A stretch of DNA of 18,548 bases. Origin: JBCBTD01 sp039818825. GTDB taxonomy: Bacteria > Pseudomonadota > Alphaproteobacteria > Geminicoccales > Geminicoccaceae. The notes under the pieces are model-generated. The model had not been told where the DNA came from. It made no database searches and worked only from the letters and a program-made list of their open reading frames with translations. The translations under genes were made by a program, and so were the position numbers. Shown piece after piece: positions 7,350 through 14,200 of this stretch. The stretch covers positions 1 to 18,548 of the forward strand of contig JBCBTD010000074.1 in the NCBI GenBank assembly GCA_039818825.1. Direction: 5' to 3'. Position 1 is the first letter of the stretch, and each line of letters begins with the position of its first letter.

Positions 7350-8291
7350 ATGTCGGAGCTGCCGACCCTCGCGTCAGCGTACGAAGACCCGCACGCCTAT
7401 CCACCGGGTGTCGCGTTCCAGGACGGTCAGTACCTTCCCATCAGTCAGGCCAGAATCTCGGTGCTCGACTGGGGCTTTCTGCACTCTGATGCGACCTACG
7501 ACACCGTCCACGTCTGGGACGGCGCGTTCTTTCGGCTCGATCTGCACCTGGAGCGCTTCTTCGCCGGCATGGAACGCTTGCACATGGCGATCCCTTTCGA
7601 GCGCCAGCTGGTCGCCGAGATCCTCACCAACTGCGTTGCCCTGTCGGGGCTCCGTCGCGCCTATGTCGAAATGATCTGCACCCGCGGCGTCTCGCCGACG
7701 TTCAGCCGTGATCCGCGCGACGCGGCGAACCGGTTCCTGGCATTCGCCGTCCCCTTCGGCTCGGTCGCCAGCGAGGAGCAGCGGGCGCGCGGGTTGCACG
7801 TGGCGATCAGCCAGGTCGTGCGCATCCCGCCCGCCTCCGTCGATCCCGCGATCAAGAACTACCATTGGCTCGATCTCGTGACCGGGCTCTACGACGCTTA
7901 CGATCGCGCTGCCGAGACCGCGCTCTTGCTCGACACCAACGGCAACGTCGCCGAAGGTCCAGGCTTCAACGTTTTCGTCGTCGAGGACGGCTCGTTGGCG
8001 ACACCGGCGGGCGGCGTCCTGCCCGGCATCACGCGCCGCACCGTCTTCGACCTCTGCGCAGAGCTGGACCTTCCGGTTGTCGCGCGCGACATCAGCCCCG
8101 AGGCGCTGCGCCAGGCCGACGAGGTCTTCGTCACGTCGACAGCCGGCGGCGTGATGCCGGTGACCCGGGTCGACGGCCAGCCCATCGGCAATGGTCGGCC
8201 GGGCCCGGTCACCGCGCGGATCGAGGCCAGCTACTGGGCGATGCACGAGGACCCCGCCTGGTCGCGCCCGATCCGCTACCCGGCCGGTTGA
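7350..8291 (+). CDS. Aminotransferase class IV (D-amino-acid / branched-chain type)
   Basis: This 313-residue PLP enzyme is of fold type IV. ISVLDWGFLHSDATYDTVHVWDG (about 36-58) is the N-terminal signature. FRLDLHLERF follows, and the PLP lysine is Lys169 in AIKNYHWLDL. EGPGFNVFVV (about 203-212) is the PLP-phosphate and ring-binding segment, PAGGVLPGITRRTV the conserved loop, and FVTSTAGGVMPV the last cofactor-binding strand. The family includes branched-chain aminotransferase, D-alanine aminotransferase and 4-amino-4-deoxychorismate lyase, which cannot be told apart safely from this sequence. The adjacent racemase-family gene makes a D-amino acid substrate a reasonable guess. A Shine-Dalgarno-like AAGGGTG precedes the ATG. 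It converges on the LysE gene, with a hairpin (8291-8315) between them. Confidence 0.93.
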   Translation: MSELPTLASAYEDPHAYPPGVAFQDGQYLPISQARISVLDWGFLHSDATYDTVHVWDGAFFRLDLHLERFFAGMERLHMAIPFERQLVAEILTNCVALSGLRRAYVEMICTRGVSPTFSRDPRDAANRFLAFAVPFGSVASEEQRARGLHVAISQVVRIPPASVDPAIKNYHWLDLVTGLYDAYDRAAETALLLDTNGNVAEGPGFNVFVVEDGSLATPAGGVLPGITRRTVFDLCAELDLPVVARDISPEALRQADEVFVTSTAGGVMPVTRVDGQPIGNGRPGPVTARIEASYWAMHEDPAWSRPIRYPAG

Positions 8292-8315
8292 CGGAGCACC
8301 TTGGCCGCGCTCCGT
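8291..8315. terminator. Hairpin between convergent genes, putative bidirectional terminator
   Basis: ACGGAGC (8291-8297) pairs perfectly with GCTCCGT (8309-8315) across an 11-base loop. A G-T wobble adds a possible eighth pair. It starts at the last base of the aminotransferase stop codon and ends just before the LysE stop, the right place to end both transcripts. No T-run is present on either strand. Confidence 0.4.
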
Positions 8316-8318
8316 TCG

Positions 8319-8918
8319 TCAGTGGACGAGCAAGGTGACGCCGACCGAGGCGACCAGGAGAGCAGCGAAGATGACATTGGCGATCCGCCCGCTCCGGGGG
8401 CCGTCGAGCATCAGCGCGAACGATGAGCCGAAGGCCAGCCACGCGCTGTTGACGACGACGACGACGAGCGTGAGCGCGGCGATCTTGGCGAGCCCGTCCA
8501 GGATCGGGTTGGGGCCGAGCAGCGTATGCCCGGCGTAGACCGCACCGAGTGCGGCGAACGCTTTCGGGTTGGTGATCGCCAGCAGGACGCCGTGCACGAA
8601 TCGCGGTGCGCCGCGCACCGACAGGTCCTTGGTGCCGATCGGCGCGGTGGCGATCTTCCACGCCAGATAGCAGATGTAGAGCGCCGCGGCGGCGGTCACG
8701 ACGGTCGCCGCCACAGGGTGGGCGACGATCAGCGCGGTGATGCCCGCGGCAACCATCAGCAGCGCGCCGAACGTGCCCAGGACGATACCACCGAGATAGG
8801 GCAGCCCAGCGCGGACGCCGAAGGCCTTGCCTATACCGGCGAGGCTGATGGTGGCGGGCCCCGGGCTCCCCATCAACGCGAACGCCGCCATCCAGAACAG
8901 AACGAGGTCGTTGGCCAT
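8319..8918 (-). CDS. LysE family amino acid exporter
   Basis: This is a hydrophobic protein of 199 residues with about six membrane helices, the normal size for the LysE/RhtB family of inner-membrane amino acid exporters. The start (MANDLVLFWMAAFALMGSPGPATISLAGIG) contains the family SPGP motif near residue 18. GLPYLGGIVLG follows, ALYICYLAWK (about 79-88) is typical, and GVLLAITNPKAFAALGAVYAG carries the conserved NPK in mid-protein. The substrate is unknown; LysE relatives export Lys, Thr, homoserine, Leu or other amino acids. It is divergent from the AraC-type gene, a common pairing in which the regulator controls the exporter. Nearby racemase, RidA and aminotransferase genes fit amino acid homeostasis. 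Confidence 0.93.
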   Translation of the reverse strand: MANDLVLFWMAAFALMGSPGPATISLAGIGKAFGVRAGLPYLGGIVLGTFGALLMVAAGITALIVAHPVAATVVTAAAALYICYLAWKIATAPIGTKDLSVRGAPRFVHGVLLAITNPKAFAALGAVYAGHTLLGPNPILDGLAKIAALTLVVVVVNSAWLAFGSSFALMLDGPRSGRIANVIFAALLVASVGVTLLVH

Positions 8919-8989
8919 CGACTCTTCCGACGGTGGCGGGTCTCCAGGGTCGACGACATACGGTTCGCCGTCTTGAACGATCGTGCGTG
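8919..8989. promoter_or_regulatory. Divergent intergenic region of LysE exporter and AraC regulator
   Basis: The exporter and regulator start codons face away from each other across this roughly 70-base gap, so both promoters and any AraC-type operator should lie here. I see no convincing -35/-10 pair or clear repeat by eye. The assignment rests on gene layout. Confidence 0.4.
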
Positions 8990-9796
8990 GTGAGAACGGG
9001 CACCGATCGCTTGGTGCTCCGGCGGGTCCCGAGCTTGCCCGGCGTCGAAGCCGTGGACGCGGTGTTCAGGGATCACCGGTTCTCACCGCACCGGCACGAT
9101 ACCTACACGGTGGGCGTGACCGTTACCGGCGTCCAGCGGTTCCGGTACCGGGGCGCCGACCGATTTGCGCTGCCTGGCGACGCGTTCGTGCTGCATCCCG
9201 ACGAGCTCCACGACGGCCGACCGGGCACGTCGGCGGCCTATGGCTATCGTGCTTTCTACCTGCCCCCGGCCATCGTCGCCGAGGTGCTTGGAAGCAAAGA
9301 CCTGCCCTTCGTCACCGAGCCGGTAGGCCGGCACCCGGCACTTCTCGCGGCGCTGGCCGAACTCCGATCGGCCAGCGCCGACGTCGAGGACGGCCCGGGG
9401 AGCATCGGTGCCATCACCGCGCTGGTCGATGCGCTCGCCGTTCTGGCTGGGCGAACCTCGTCAACGAGGACCGTGGACGACCTCGCAACGCTGCGAAGGA
9501 TCAAAGATCAGCTGGCGTCCGCGGCCGGCTCGAAGTTCCCCATGTCGGCATTGGCGGCCGAACATGGCCTCGATCGCTACGAGCTGGCGCGACGCTTCCG
9601 GCGGTGCTTCGGCGTGAGCCCCTACCGCTTCGTCGTTCTGCGACGGCTCGACCGCGCCAAGCGGCAGATCCAGGACGGGGCAAAGCTGGCGGACGCCGCT
9701 ACAGCTTCGGGTTTCGCCGATCAGAGCCACATGACCCGTCACTTCCGTCAGGCGTTCGGCATGTCGCCGGCGGCGTGGCTGCGCTTGCAGCGCTGA
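8990..9796 (+). CDS. AraC family transcriptional regulator
   Basis: The N-terminal part is a cupin-like sensor domain of the LysE-associated AraC type. It has HRFSPHRHDTYTVGVTVTG (about 29-47, with the HxHDxY metal or ligand motif), RFRYRGADRFALPGD and HPDELHDG. The last 100 residues carry two helix-turn-helix motifs. The first is around MSALAAEHGLDRYELARRFRRCFGVSPYRFV, and the second around LADAATASGFADQSHMTRHFRQAFGMSPAAW, the canonical AraC signature. I placed the start at GTG 8990, because homology to the sensor domain begins just after it. The frame is open up to GTG 8933, which would leave only 14 bases to the divergent lysE start. It most likely binds within 8919-8989 to control the exporter, with an amino acid as effector (inference). 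Confidence 0.9.
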   Translation: MRTGTDRLVLRRVPSLPGVEAVDAVFRDHRFSPHRHDTYTVGVTVTGVQRFRYRGADRFALPGDAFVLHPDELHDGRPGTSAAYGYRAFYLPPAIVAEVLGSKDLPFVTEPVGRHPALLAALAELRSASADVEDGPGSIGAITALVDALAVLAGRTSSTRTVDDLATLRRIKDQLASAAGSKFPMSALAAEHGLDRYELARRFRRCFGVSPYRFVVLRRLDRAKRQIQDGAKLADAATASGFADQSHMTRHFRQAFGMSPAAWLRLQR

Positions 9797-9828
9797 CGCA
9801 CGTCGACGCTCGGGCTGGGCAGGATCGC

Positions 9829-10710
9829 TCAGCGCGCCCGCGCTGCGGCCCGAGCCGTGAGGATGCCGCCGGCGACGACCGCAGCGACGCCCAGAGCAAT
9901 GGACGGTGTCACCGGCTCGTCCAGCACGAAGATCGCCGACACTGCGACGACCGCCGGGGTCGTGGCGGTGATCATGGTGGTCGTCGTCGGGCCGAGATGA
10001 CGGACGGCGAAGGTGAAGGCCAGGAGCGCCAGCACCACGGCACAGATGCCCTGGTAGAAACCTTGGACGATCAGGGTCGGCCAGCCCAGCTGGCCGAGGC
10101 CGACCGGCAGGAACAGGAGGTAGATCGGGACGTAGACGGCACCGGCGAGGACGGCGACCACGGCCGTGCCGCGTACCGCTTCGATGTGCCAGTGGCGGAG
10201 GGCTATGGTCAGGCACGCCCAGGAGAACGAGCCCACCAGGAAGCACGCCGCACCCCAGAGCCGCTGGCCGTCGAGTTCGACCAGAGCGGCGATGGCGAGC
10301 GCGCCGATGCCCGTCGCGATCAGCGCCAGCGGCAACGCGCGAGCGGCGGTCAGGCGGTCGCCGAGCACCGCCCAGGCCAGAAGCGTCGTGTAGAGCGGAA
10401 GGACGCCCGGCAGAAGGATGGCCGCATAGGCCGCAGGCGCCATCGTGAAGCCCGTGTAGACGAACAGCCCGAAGCCGAGGCCGCCGCTGACCGCGAGGAA
10501 GGCTGCCTGCCACCAGGCGAGCCCACCGAAGCCGAGCACCCAGAGCACCGGCAGCATCACCACCCCGGAGACGCCGAAGCGCAGCGCCGCGAGGTCGACC
10601 GCGGCGACATCGGCGCGAATGCCGAAGCGCGAGATCAACAAGAAGCCCGACCAGAGCCCGACGACGGCGAGCGCTGCGGCCAAACCGAGCGCTGGACGCG
10701 GTTCAGCCAT
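9829..10710 (-). CDS. EamA/DMT family transporter
   Basis: This membrane protein of about 293 residues has ten predicted helices in two EamA repeats, typical of drug/metabolite transporters (RhaT/YdcZ-like carriers of small metabolites, often amino acids). The first repeat has ALAVVGLWSGFLLISRFGI, DLAALRFGVSG and YAAILLPGVLPLYTTLLAWAVLGDRLT. The second has CFLVGSFSWACLTIALRHW, then TTTMITATTPAVVAVSAIFVLDEPVT, with the usual acidic residue after helix 9. I chose ATG at 10710 over the upstream in-frame start (10734). This ATG overlaps the pth stop by 8 bases (ATGGCTGA), indicating translational coupling at the end of the prs-rplY-pth operon. The substrate is unknown. It converges on the AraC gene, with 32 bases between the stops. 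Confidence 0.92.
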   Translation of the reverse strand: MAEPRPALGLAAALAVVGLWSGFLLISRFGIRADVAAVDLAALRFGVSGVVMLPVLWVLGFGGLAWWQAAFLAVSGGLGFGLFVYTGFTMAPAAYAAILLPGVLPLYTTLLAWAVLGDRLTAARALPLALIATGIGALAIAALVELDGQRLWGAACFLVGSFSWACLTIALRHWHIEAVRGTAVVAVLAGAVYVPIYLLFLPVGLGQLGWPTLIVQGFYQGICAVVLALLAFTFAVRHLGPTTTTMITATTPAVVAVSAIFVLDEPVTPSIALGVAAVVAGGILTARAAARAR

Positions 10711-11281
10711 CGTCCTGCGTGCGCAGCGCCACACGGTTCATGAAGCCGGCGTCGTCGCCTGTGGCGAGCTTGGGTGCGGCGTCGACGATGGCGTCGAGAA
10801 AACGCTCGAGGTCGTCCTGCTCGGCCTTGGCGAAGTTGCCGAGCACGTGGCCGGTCACCCGGGCTTTGTCGCCAGGGTGGCCGATACCGAGGCGCACCCG
10901 CTTGAAGTCACGGGTCCCGAGATGGTCGGCGATCGAGCGGAGGCCGTTGTGACCGGCGACGCCACCTCCCGTCTTCACCCGGCACTTGTAGGGCGCGAGA
11001 TCGAGTTCGTCGTGGACGACGACGACGTCGGCCGGCGCCAGCTTGAAGAAGCGCACCGCCTCGCCGACGGCGCGTCCGCTGTCGTTCATGTAGGTCTGCG
11101 GCTTCAGTGCCAGCGCCTTCTCGGTCCCCAACTGGCCGTCCGCAGCGAGCCCGCGGAACCGGCTTCGCCAGGGCCCGAAGCGATGGCGCTCGGCCAGGAG
11201 GTCGAGCGCCATGAAGCCGATGTTGTGGCGATGCCGCGCGTACTCGCCGCCCGGGTTGCCCAGGCCGACGACCAGCAGCAT
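10703..11281 (-). CDS. pth: Peptidyl-tRNA hydrolase
   Basis: Pth frees peptides from prematurely released peptidyl-tRNA and is essential in most bacteria. The 192-residue length is normal. Key positions by comparison with the E. coli enzyme are Asn9 in GLGNPG, catalytic His19 in RHRHNIGF, Asn66 in TYMNDSG, Asp91 in VVHDELDL and Asn112 in GGGVAGHNGLRSI. LGIGHPG and the closing VLGNFAKAEQ are also family marks. It follows rplY by 5 bases and overlaps the downstream EamA gene by 8 bases, so it sits in one minus-strand operon with prs and rplY. Confidence 0.98.
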   Translation of the reverse strand: MLLVVGLGNPGGEYARHRHNIGFMALDLLAERHRFGPWRSRFRGLAADGQLGTEKALALKPQTYMNDSGRAVGEAVRFFKLAPADVVVVHDELDLAPYKCRVKTGGGVAGHNGLRSIADHLGTRDFKRVRLGIGHPGDKARVTGHVLGNFAKAEQDDLERFLDAIVDAAPKLATGDDAGFMNRVALRTQDDG

Positions 11282-11286
11282 GGTAC

Positions 11287-11907
11287 CTACTCGATTTCCG
11301 CTTCGGCTTCCGCTTCCGGCTCGTCGCTGGGCTCTGCACCGCCCTTGCCGGTGATGGTGGCGATGGTGAAGTCGCGGTCGGTGATGGTCGGCGTCACGCC
11401 CTCAGGCAAGCTCACTGCGCTGATGTGCAGGCTGTCGCCGATCTCTGCTTCCGCAAGGTCGATCTCGATCCGCTCCGGGATCGCGTCCACGGGGCAGACC
11501 AACTCCAGCTCGCGGCGAACGACGTTCAAAACGCCGCCGCGCTTGAGACCGACCGAACGTTCCTCGTTCAGGAACAGCACCGGCACCTGGACGGTCACGA
11601 AGCTGCCCTTGGTCACGCGGATGAAGTCGAGATGGAGGGCGTCGTCGGTGACGGGGTGAAGCTGGGCCTCACGCGGCACGACTTGCAGCTTCTTACCGGC
11701 GAGGTCGAGCTCGACCACGCTACTGAAAAAACGCGGATTGGTGCGGAGTTCCTTGCGCACGTCCTTGGCGACGAGCGCACACATCAACGGGTCGGCACCG
11801 CCCCCATAGACGATCGCCGGCACCTTGCCGACGCTGCGCAGGCGACGATTGGGGCCCTTTCCGGTCGCCGAGCGTGGTTCGGCGAGGAGGGTCAATGGTG
11901 TGGTCAT
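11287..11907 (-). CDS. rplY: 50S ribosomal protein L25/general stress protein Ctc
   Basis: L25 of the long Ctc type binds 5S rRNA in the large ribosomal subunit. The N-terminal domain contains EPRSATGKGPNRRLR and GKVPAIVYGGG (5S-binding face), then REAQLHPVTDDALHLDFIRV, highly characteristic of TL5/Ctc. The C-terminal beta domain has VPVLFLNEERSVGLKRGGVLN and PERIEIDLAEAEIGDSLHIS. The last 15 or so residues are an acidic Glu/Ala tail (DEPEAEAEAEIE), common in alphaproteobacterial L25. ATG at 11907 is preferred because a GGGAG Shine-Dalgarno lies just upstream. The in-frame GTG at 11931 would place that sequence inside the gene. A hairpin lies upstream at 11924-11954. Confidence 0.97.
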   Translation of the reverse strand: MTTPLTLLAEPRSATGKGPNRRLRSVGKVPAIVYGGGADPLMCALVAKDVRKELRTNPRFFSSVVELDLAGKKLQVVPREAQLHPVTDDALHLDFIRVTKGSFVTVQVPVLFLNEERSVGLKRGGVLNVVRRELELVCPVDAIPERIEIDLAEAEIGDSLHISAVSLPEGVTPTITDRDFTIATITGKGGAEPSDEPEAEAEAEIE

Positions 11908-11923
11908 GTCAGTCTCCCATCCC

Positions 11924-11954
11924 TCCGACACACGGGCCCATCCCGTGCCTCGGA
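11924..11954 (-). other. Imperfect hairpin between prs and rplY
   Basis: On the transcribed strand, TCCGA-GG-CACGGG pairs with CCCGTG-TG-TCGGA around the loop ATGGG. This gives 6 + 5 base pairs with a symmetric 2x2 internal loop. It begins 17 bases after the prs stop and ends 17 bases before the rplY ATG, close to the Shine-Dalgarno. It could attenuate read-through from prs, or be a leader structure affecting L25 translation. No T-run follows. Confidence 0.45.
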
Positions 11955-11970
11955 CAGACGTTCGAGGCGT

Positions 11971-12903
11971 TCAGTCGAACAGGCTGGACACCGAGCTTTC
12001 ACTCGAAATCCGGGCGATCGCTTCGCCGATCAACGGCGCGATCGACACGACCCGGATCTTCTCGGTGACCCGGACCCCTTCGGTCGGCCGGATGCTGTCG
12101 GTGATGACCAACTGCTCCAGCGAACTCGCAGCGACCCGGGCAACGGCGCCCGCCGACAAGACGCCATGCGTCACGTAGGCGATGACGGCGCTGGCCCCGG
12201 CGGCGAGCAACGCATCGGCGGCGTTGCACAGAGTGCCGCCGCTGTCCACGATGTCGTCGAAGAGAATGCACCGCTTGCCGACGACGTCGCCGATGACGTT
12301 CATCACCTCGGAAACACCGGCCCGCTCGCGGCGCTTGTCGACGATCGCCAACGGCACGTCAAGGCGCTTGGCGAGTGCCCGGGCGCGGCCAACGCCGCCG
12401 ACGTCGGGCGACACGACCACCAACTCGCCGGTCTGCCAATGGGCGGCGATGTCAGGGGCGAAGAGCGGCGCGCCGTAGAGGTTGTCGACGGGGATGTCGA
12501 AGAAGCCTTGGATCTGACCAGCGTGGAGATCCATCGTCAGGACCCGGGAGGCGCCGGCCACGGTGATCAAGTTGGCGACCAGCTTGGCCGAAATCGGCGT
12601 GCGTGGTGCCGGCTTTCGATCCTGGCGCGCGTAGCCGAAGTACGGAATGACCGCGGTGATCCGCTTGGCCGAGGCGCGGCGTAGCGCGTCCAGGCAGACC
12701 AGAAGCTCCATCAAGTTGTCGTTGGCCGGATAGGAGGTCGATTGGATGACGAACACGTCCTCGCCGCGGACGTTTTCGTGGATCTCGACCCACACCTCCA
12801 TGTCGTTGAAGCGCTGCACGGTGGCACGGGTCATCTCGGCGCGAAGATAGGCGCCGATCGCCTCGGCTAGCGGCCGATTGCTGTTGCCGGCGAGCAGCTT
12901 CAT
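11971..12903 (-). CDS. prs: Ribose-phosphate pyrophosphokinase (PRPP synthase, class I)
   Basis: Prs makes 5-phosphoribosyl diphosphate from ribose 5-phosphate and ATP for nucleotide, histidine and tryptophan synthesis. The 310 residues show all class I motifs. FNDMEVWVEIHENVRGEDVF lies near the N-terminus, and the flexible catalytic loop is YFGYARQDRK (88-97). The TMDLHAGQIQGFFDIPVDNLY segment carries the cation-binding His. SPDVGGVGRARALAKRL and KRRERAG follow, and the PRPP-binding loop is LFDDIVDSGGT (214-224). CGGAG before the ATG supports the start. It is the first gene of the minus-strand operon prs-rplY-pth-EamA. Confidence 0.98.
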   Translation of the reverse strand: MKLLAGNSNRPLAEAIGAYLRAEMTRATVQRFNDMEVWVEIHENVRGEDVFVIQSTSYPANDNLMELLVCLDALRRASAKRITAVIPYFGYARQDRKPAPRTPISAKLVANLITVAGASRVLTMDLHAGQIQGFFDIPVDNLYGAPLFAPDIAAHWQTGELVVVSPDVGGVGRARALAKRLDVPLAIVDKRRERAGVSEVMNVIGDVVGKRCILFDDIVDSGGTLCNAADALLAAGASAVIAYVTHGVLSAGAVARVAASSLEQLVITDSIRPTEGVRVTEKIRVVSIAPLIGEAIARISSESSVSSLFD

Positions 12904-12980
12904 GAGCGGGCTCCGGGGATCTGCGTGAGGCGGAAACTACCAACCGGTCGTCGGGCGCGCAACGCGACGCCCAACGCCAA

Positions 12981-14132
12981 TCACCGGCTCACCAACGCCA
13001 TGGGGTTCCGGCTGAGTACTTCCGGACTGCCGTCCGTCACGCGCGACGTTCGTCCGAGGCACATTGCCGTGCCGGTCGCGCTGTCCATCAGGATCATGTG
13101 CAGGAAGAACACCATGTCGGCGGCGAGTTCCACCGGATTGCCGGCGTACATCATCGGCCAGTCCATCCACGACGGCGCATAGACCGCGCCGAGCGCGTAG
13201 CCACAGGCGTTCAGCCGGTGTTCGCCCAAACCGCGGCCGTCGAGGACCGTTTGGTGGGCCGCGAACACGTCGCCCACGGTGTGGCCCGGCCGGAGCCGCG
13301 CTTCGCAGGCGACCAAGGCCTCCGTCGCCGCGTCGAACAGCTCGAGGTGTCGATCCGAAGCGCCGCCGATCGGCACCGTACGCATCTGCGCCGCGTGGTA
13401 GTGCCGAAACGTGCCGGCCCATTCGAGCGTCAGCTGATCGCGGGCATCGAAGCGACGCCGGCCGGTCGTGTAGCGGCAGAGCAGGGCGTGGTCGCCGCTG
13501 TTGACGATGAACGGGTTGGCGGGATCGTCACCGTCACCGGCGTGGATCACGCGATGCATCTCGGCGTGGACGGCGGCCTCGTCGCCGCCCGGCTCGATCA
13601 CCGCCAAGGCCGCGTCGAACGCGTCGTCGGCCAGGTTGGCGGCGCGCCGGACGTAGCGGAGTTCGGCGGCACTCTTCACCAGCCGCAGCCGCGAGACCAA
13701 GAGCGAGGCATCGACCGTCGTGGTCGCCGCCGGCAGGGCCTCCGCCAGCGCCATGCCCGCCGCCGCCGTCAGCCCGTGGGTGTTCCACTCGACACCGAGC
13801 CGGCCCTTCGCCAAGCCGAACTCTACCAGTAGATCGACGAGGTCGAGCGCCGGCCGCGCACCCTCGCGGTCGATCCACGAGCGGCGATCGTCGATGGTCG
13901 AGGTCAACGCGGCCTGCCGGAGATCCGCCGAGCGCGTCAGCAGGACTTGGCGACCGTCCGCCGTCACCAAGAGGCACTGGAAGAAGCAGAAGCCGAAGGT
14001 ATCGTAGCCGCTCAACCAGTAGTGGGTCTCCGGCTTGAACGCGAGCAGCGCATCCAGGCCTTCCTCGGCCATCGCACGCGCCAGCCGGCGCCGTCGGTCG
14101 GCGAATTCCGCCAGCTCGAAATGCAACGCCAT
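12981..14132 (-). CDS. M24-fold (Xaa-Pro peptidase/creatinase-like) protein without canonical metal ligands
   Basis: This 383-residue cytoplasmic protein has a creatinase N-terminal domain (about 10-140, with HYWLSGYDTFGF) and a pita-bread C-terminal domain (about 150-370). LVKSAAELRYVRRAANLADDAF is the usual domain linker. The five metal ligands of M24 peptidases are not where expected. TLEWAG has Glu237 for the first Asp, HAAQMRT has Ala248 for the second, CGYALG has Tyr313 for His, and VFFLHMIL has His346 or nearby for Glu. This pattern (E-W/F-A-G...HYHA...MRT, then NPVxL...VFFLHMILMDS) belongs to a recurring proteobacterial subgroup related to creatinase and ectoine hydrolase. A metal-independent C-N hydrolase is more likely than an aminopeptidase. 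Substrate unknown. It is divergent from hemH and lies upstream of prs on the same strand (77 bases between). Confidence 0.85.
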   Translation of the reverse strand: MALHFELAEFADRRRRLARAMAEEGLDALLAFKPETHYWLSGYDTFGFCFFQCLLVTADGRQVLLTRSADLRQAALTSTIDDRRSWIDREGARPALDLVDLLVEFGLAKGRLGVEWNTHGLTAAAGMALAEALPAATTTVDASLLVSRLRLVKSAAELRYVRRAANLADDAFDAALAVIEPGGDEAAVHAEMHRVIHAGDGDDPANPFIVNSGDHALLCRYTTGRRRFDARDQLTLEWAGTFRHYHAAQMRTVPIGGASDRHLELFDAATEALVACEARLRPGHTVGDVFAAHQTVLDGRGLGEHRLNACGYALGAVYAPSWMDWPMMYAGNPVELAADMVFFLHMILMDSATGTAMCLGRTSRVTDGSPEVLSRNPMALVSR

Positions 14133-14200
14133 GCCGGCCCGCCCCTCGTCGTCGCCCTTGCCGCTAACGCCCTCGGCTCCTAGGTCACCAGAGCATTACC

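Noticed and set aside
9461..10513. Open frame of 350 codons on minus strand overlapping EamA and AraC
   Set aside because: It is a shadow of the EamA gene in another frame, with Arg-rich translation and no helices.
8983..10743. Open frame of 586 codons on plus strand across AraC and EamA genes
   Set aside because: It runs in the wrong frame through AraC and antisense to EamA; the sequence is low-complexity Arg/Asp/Gly.
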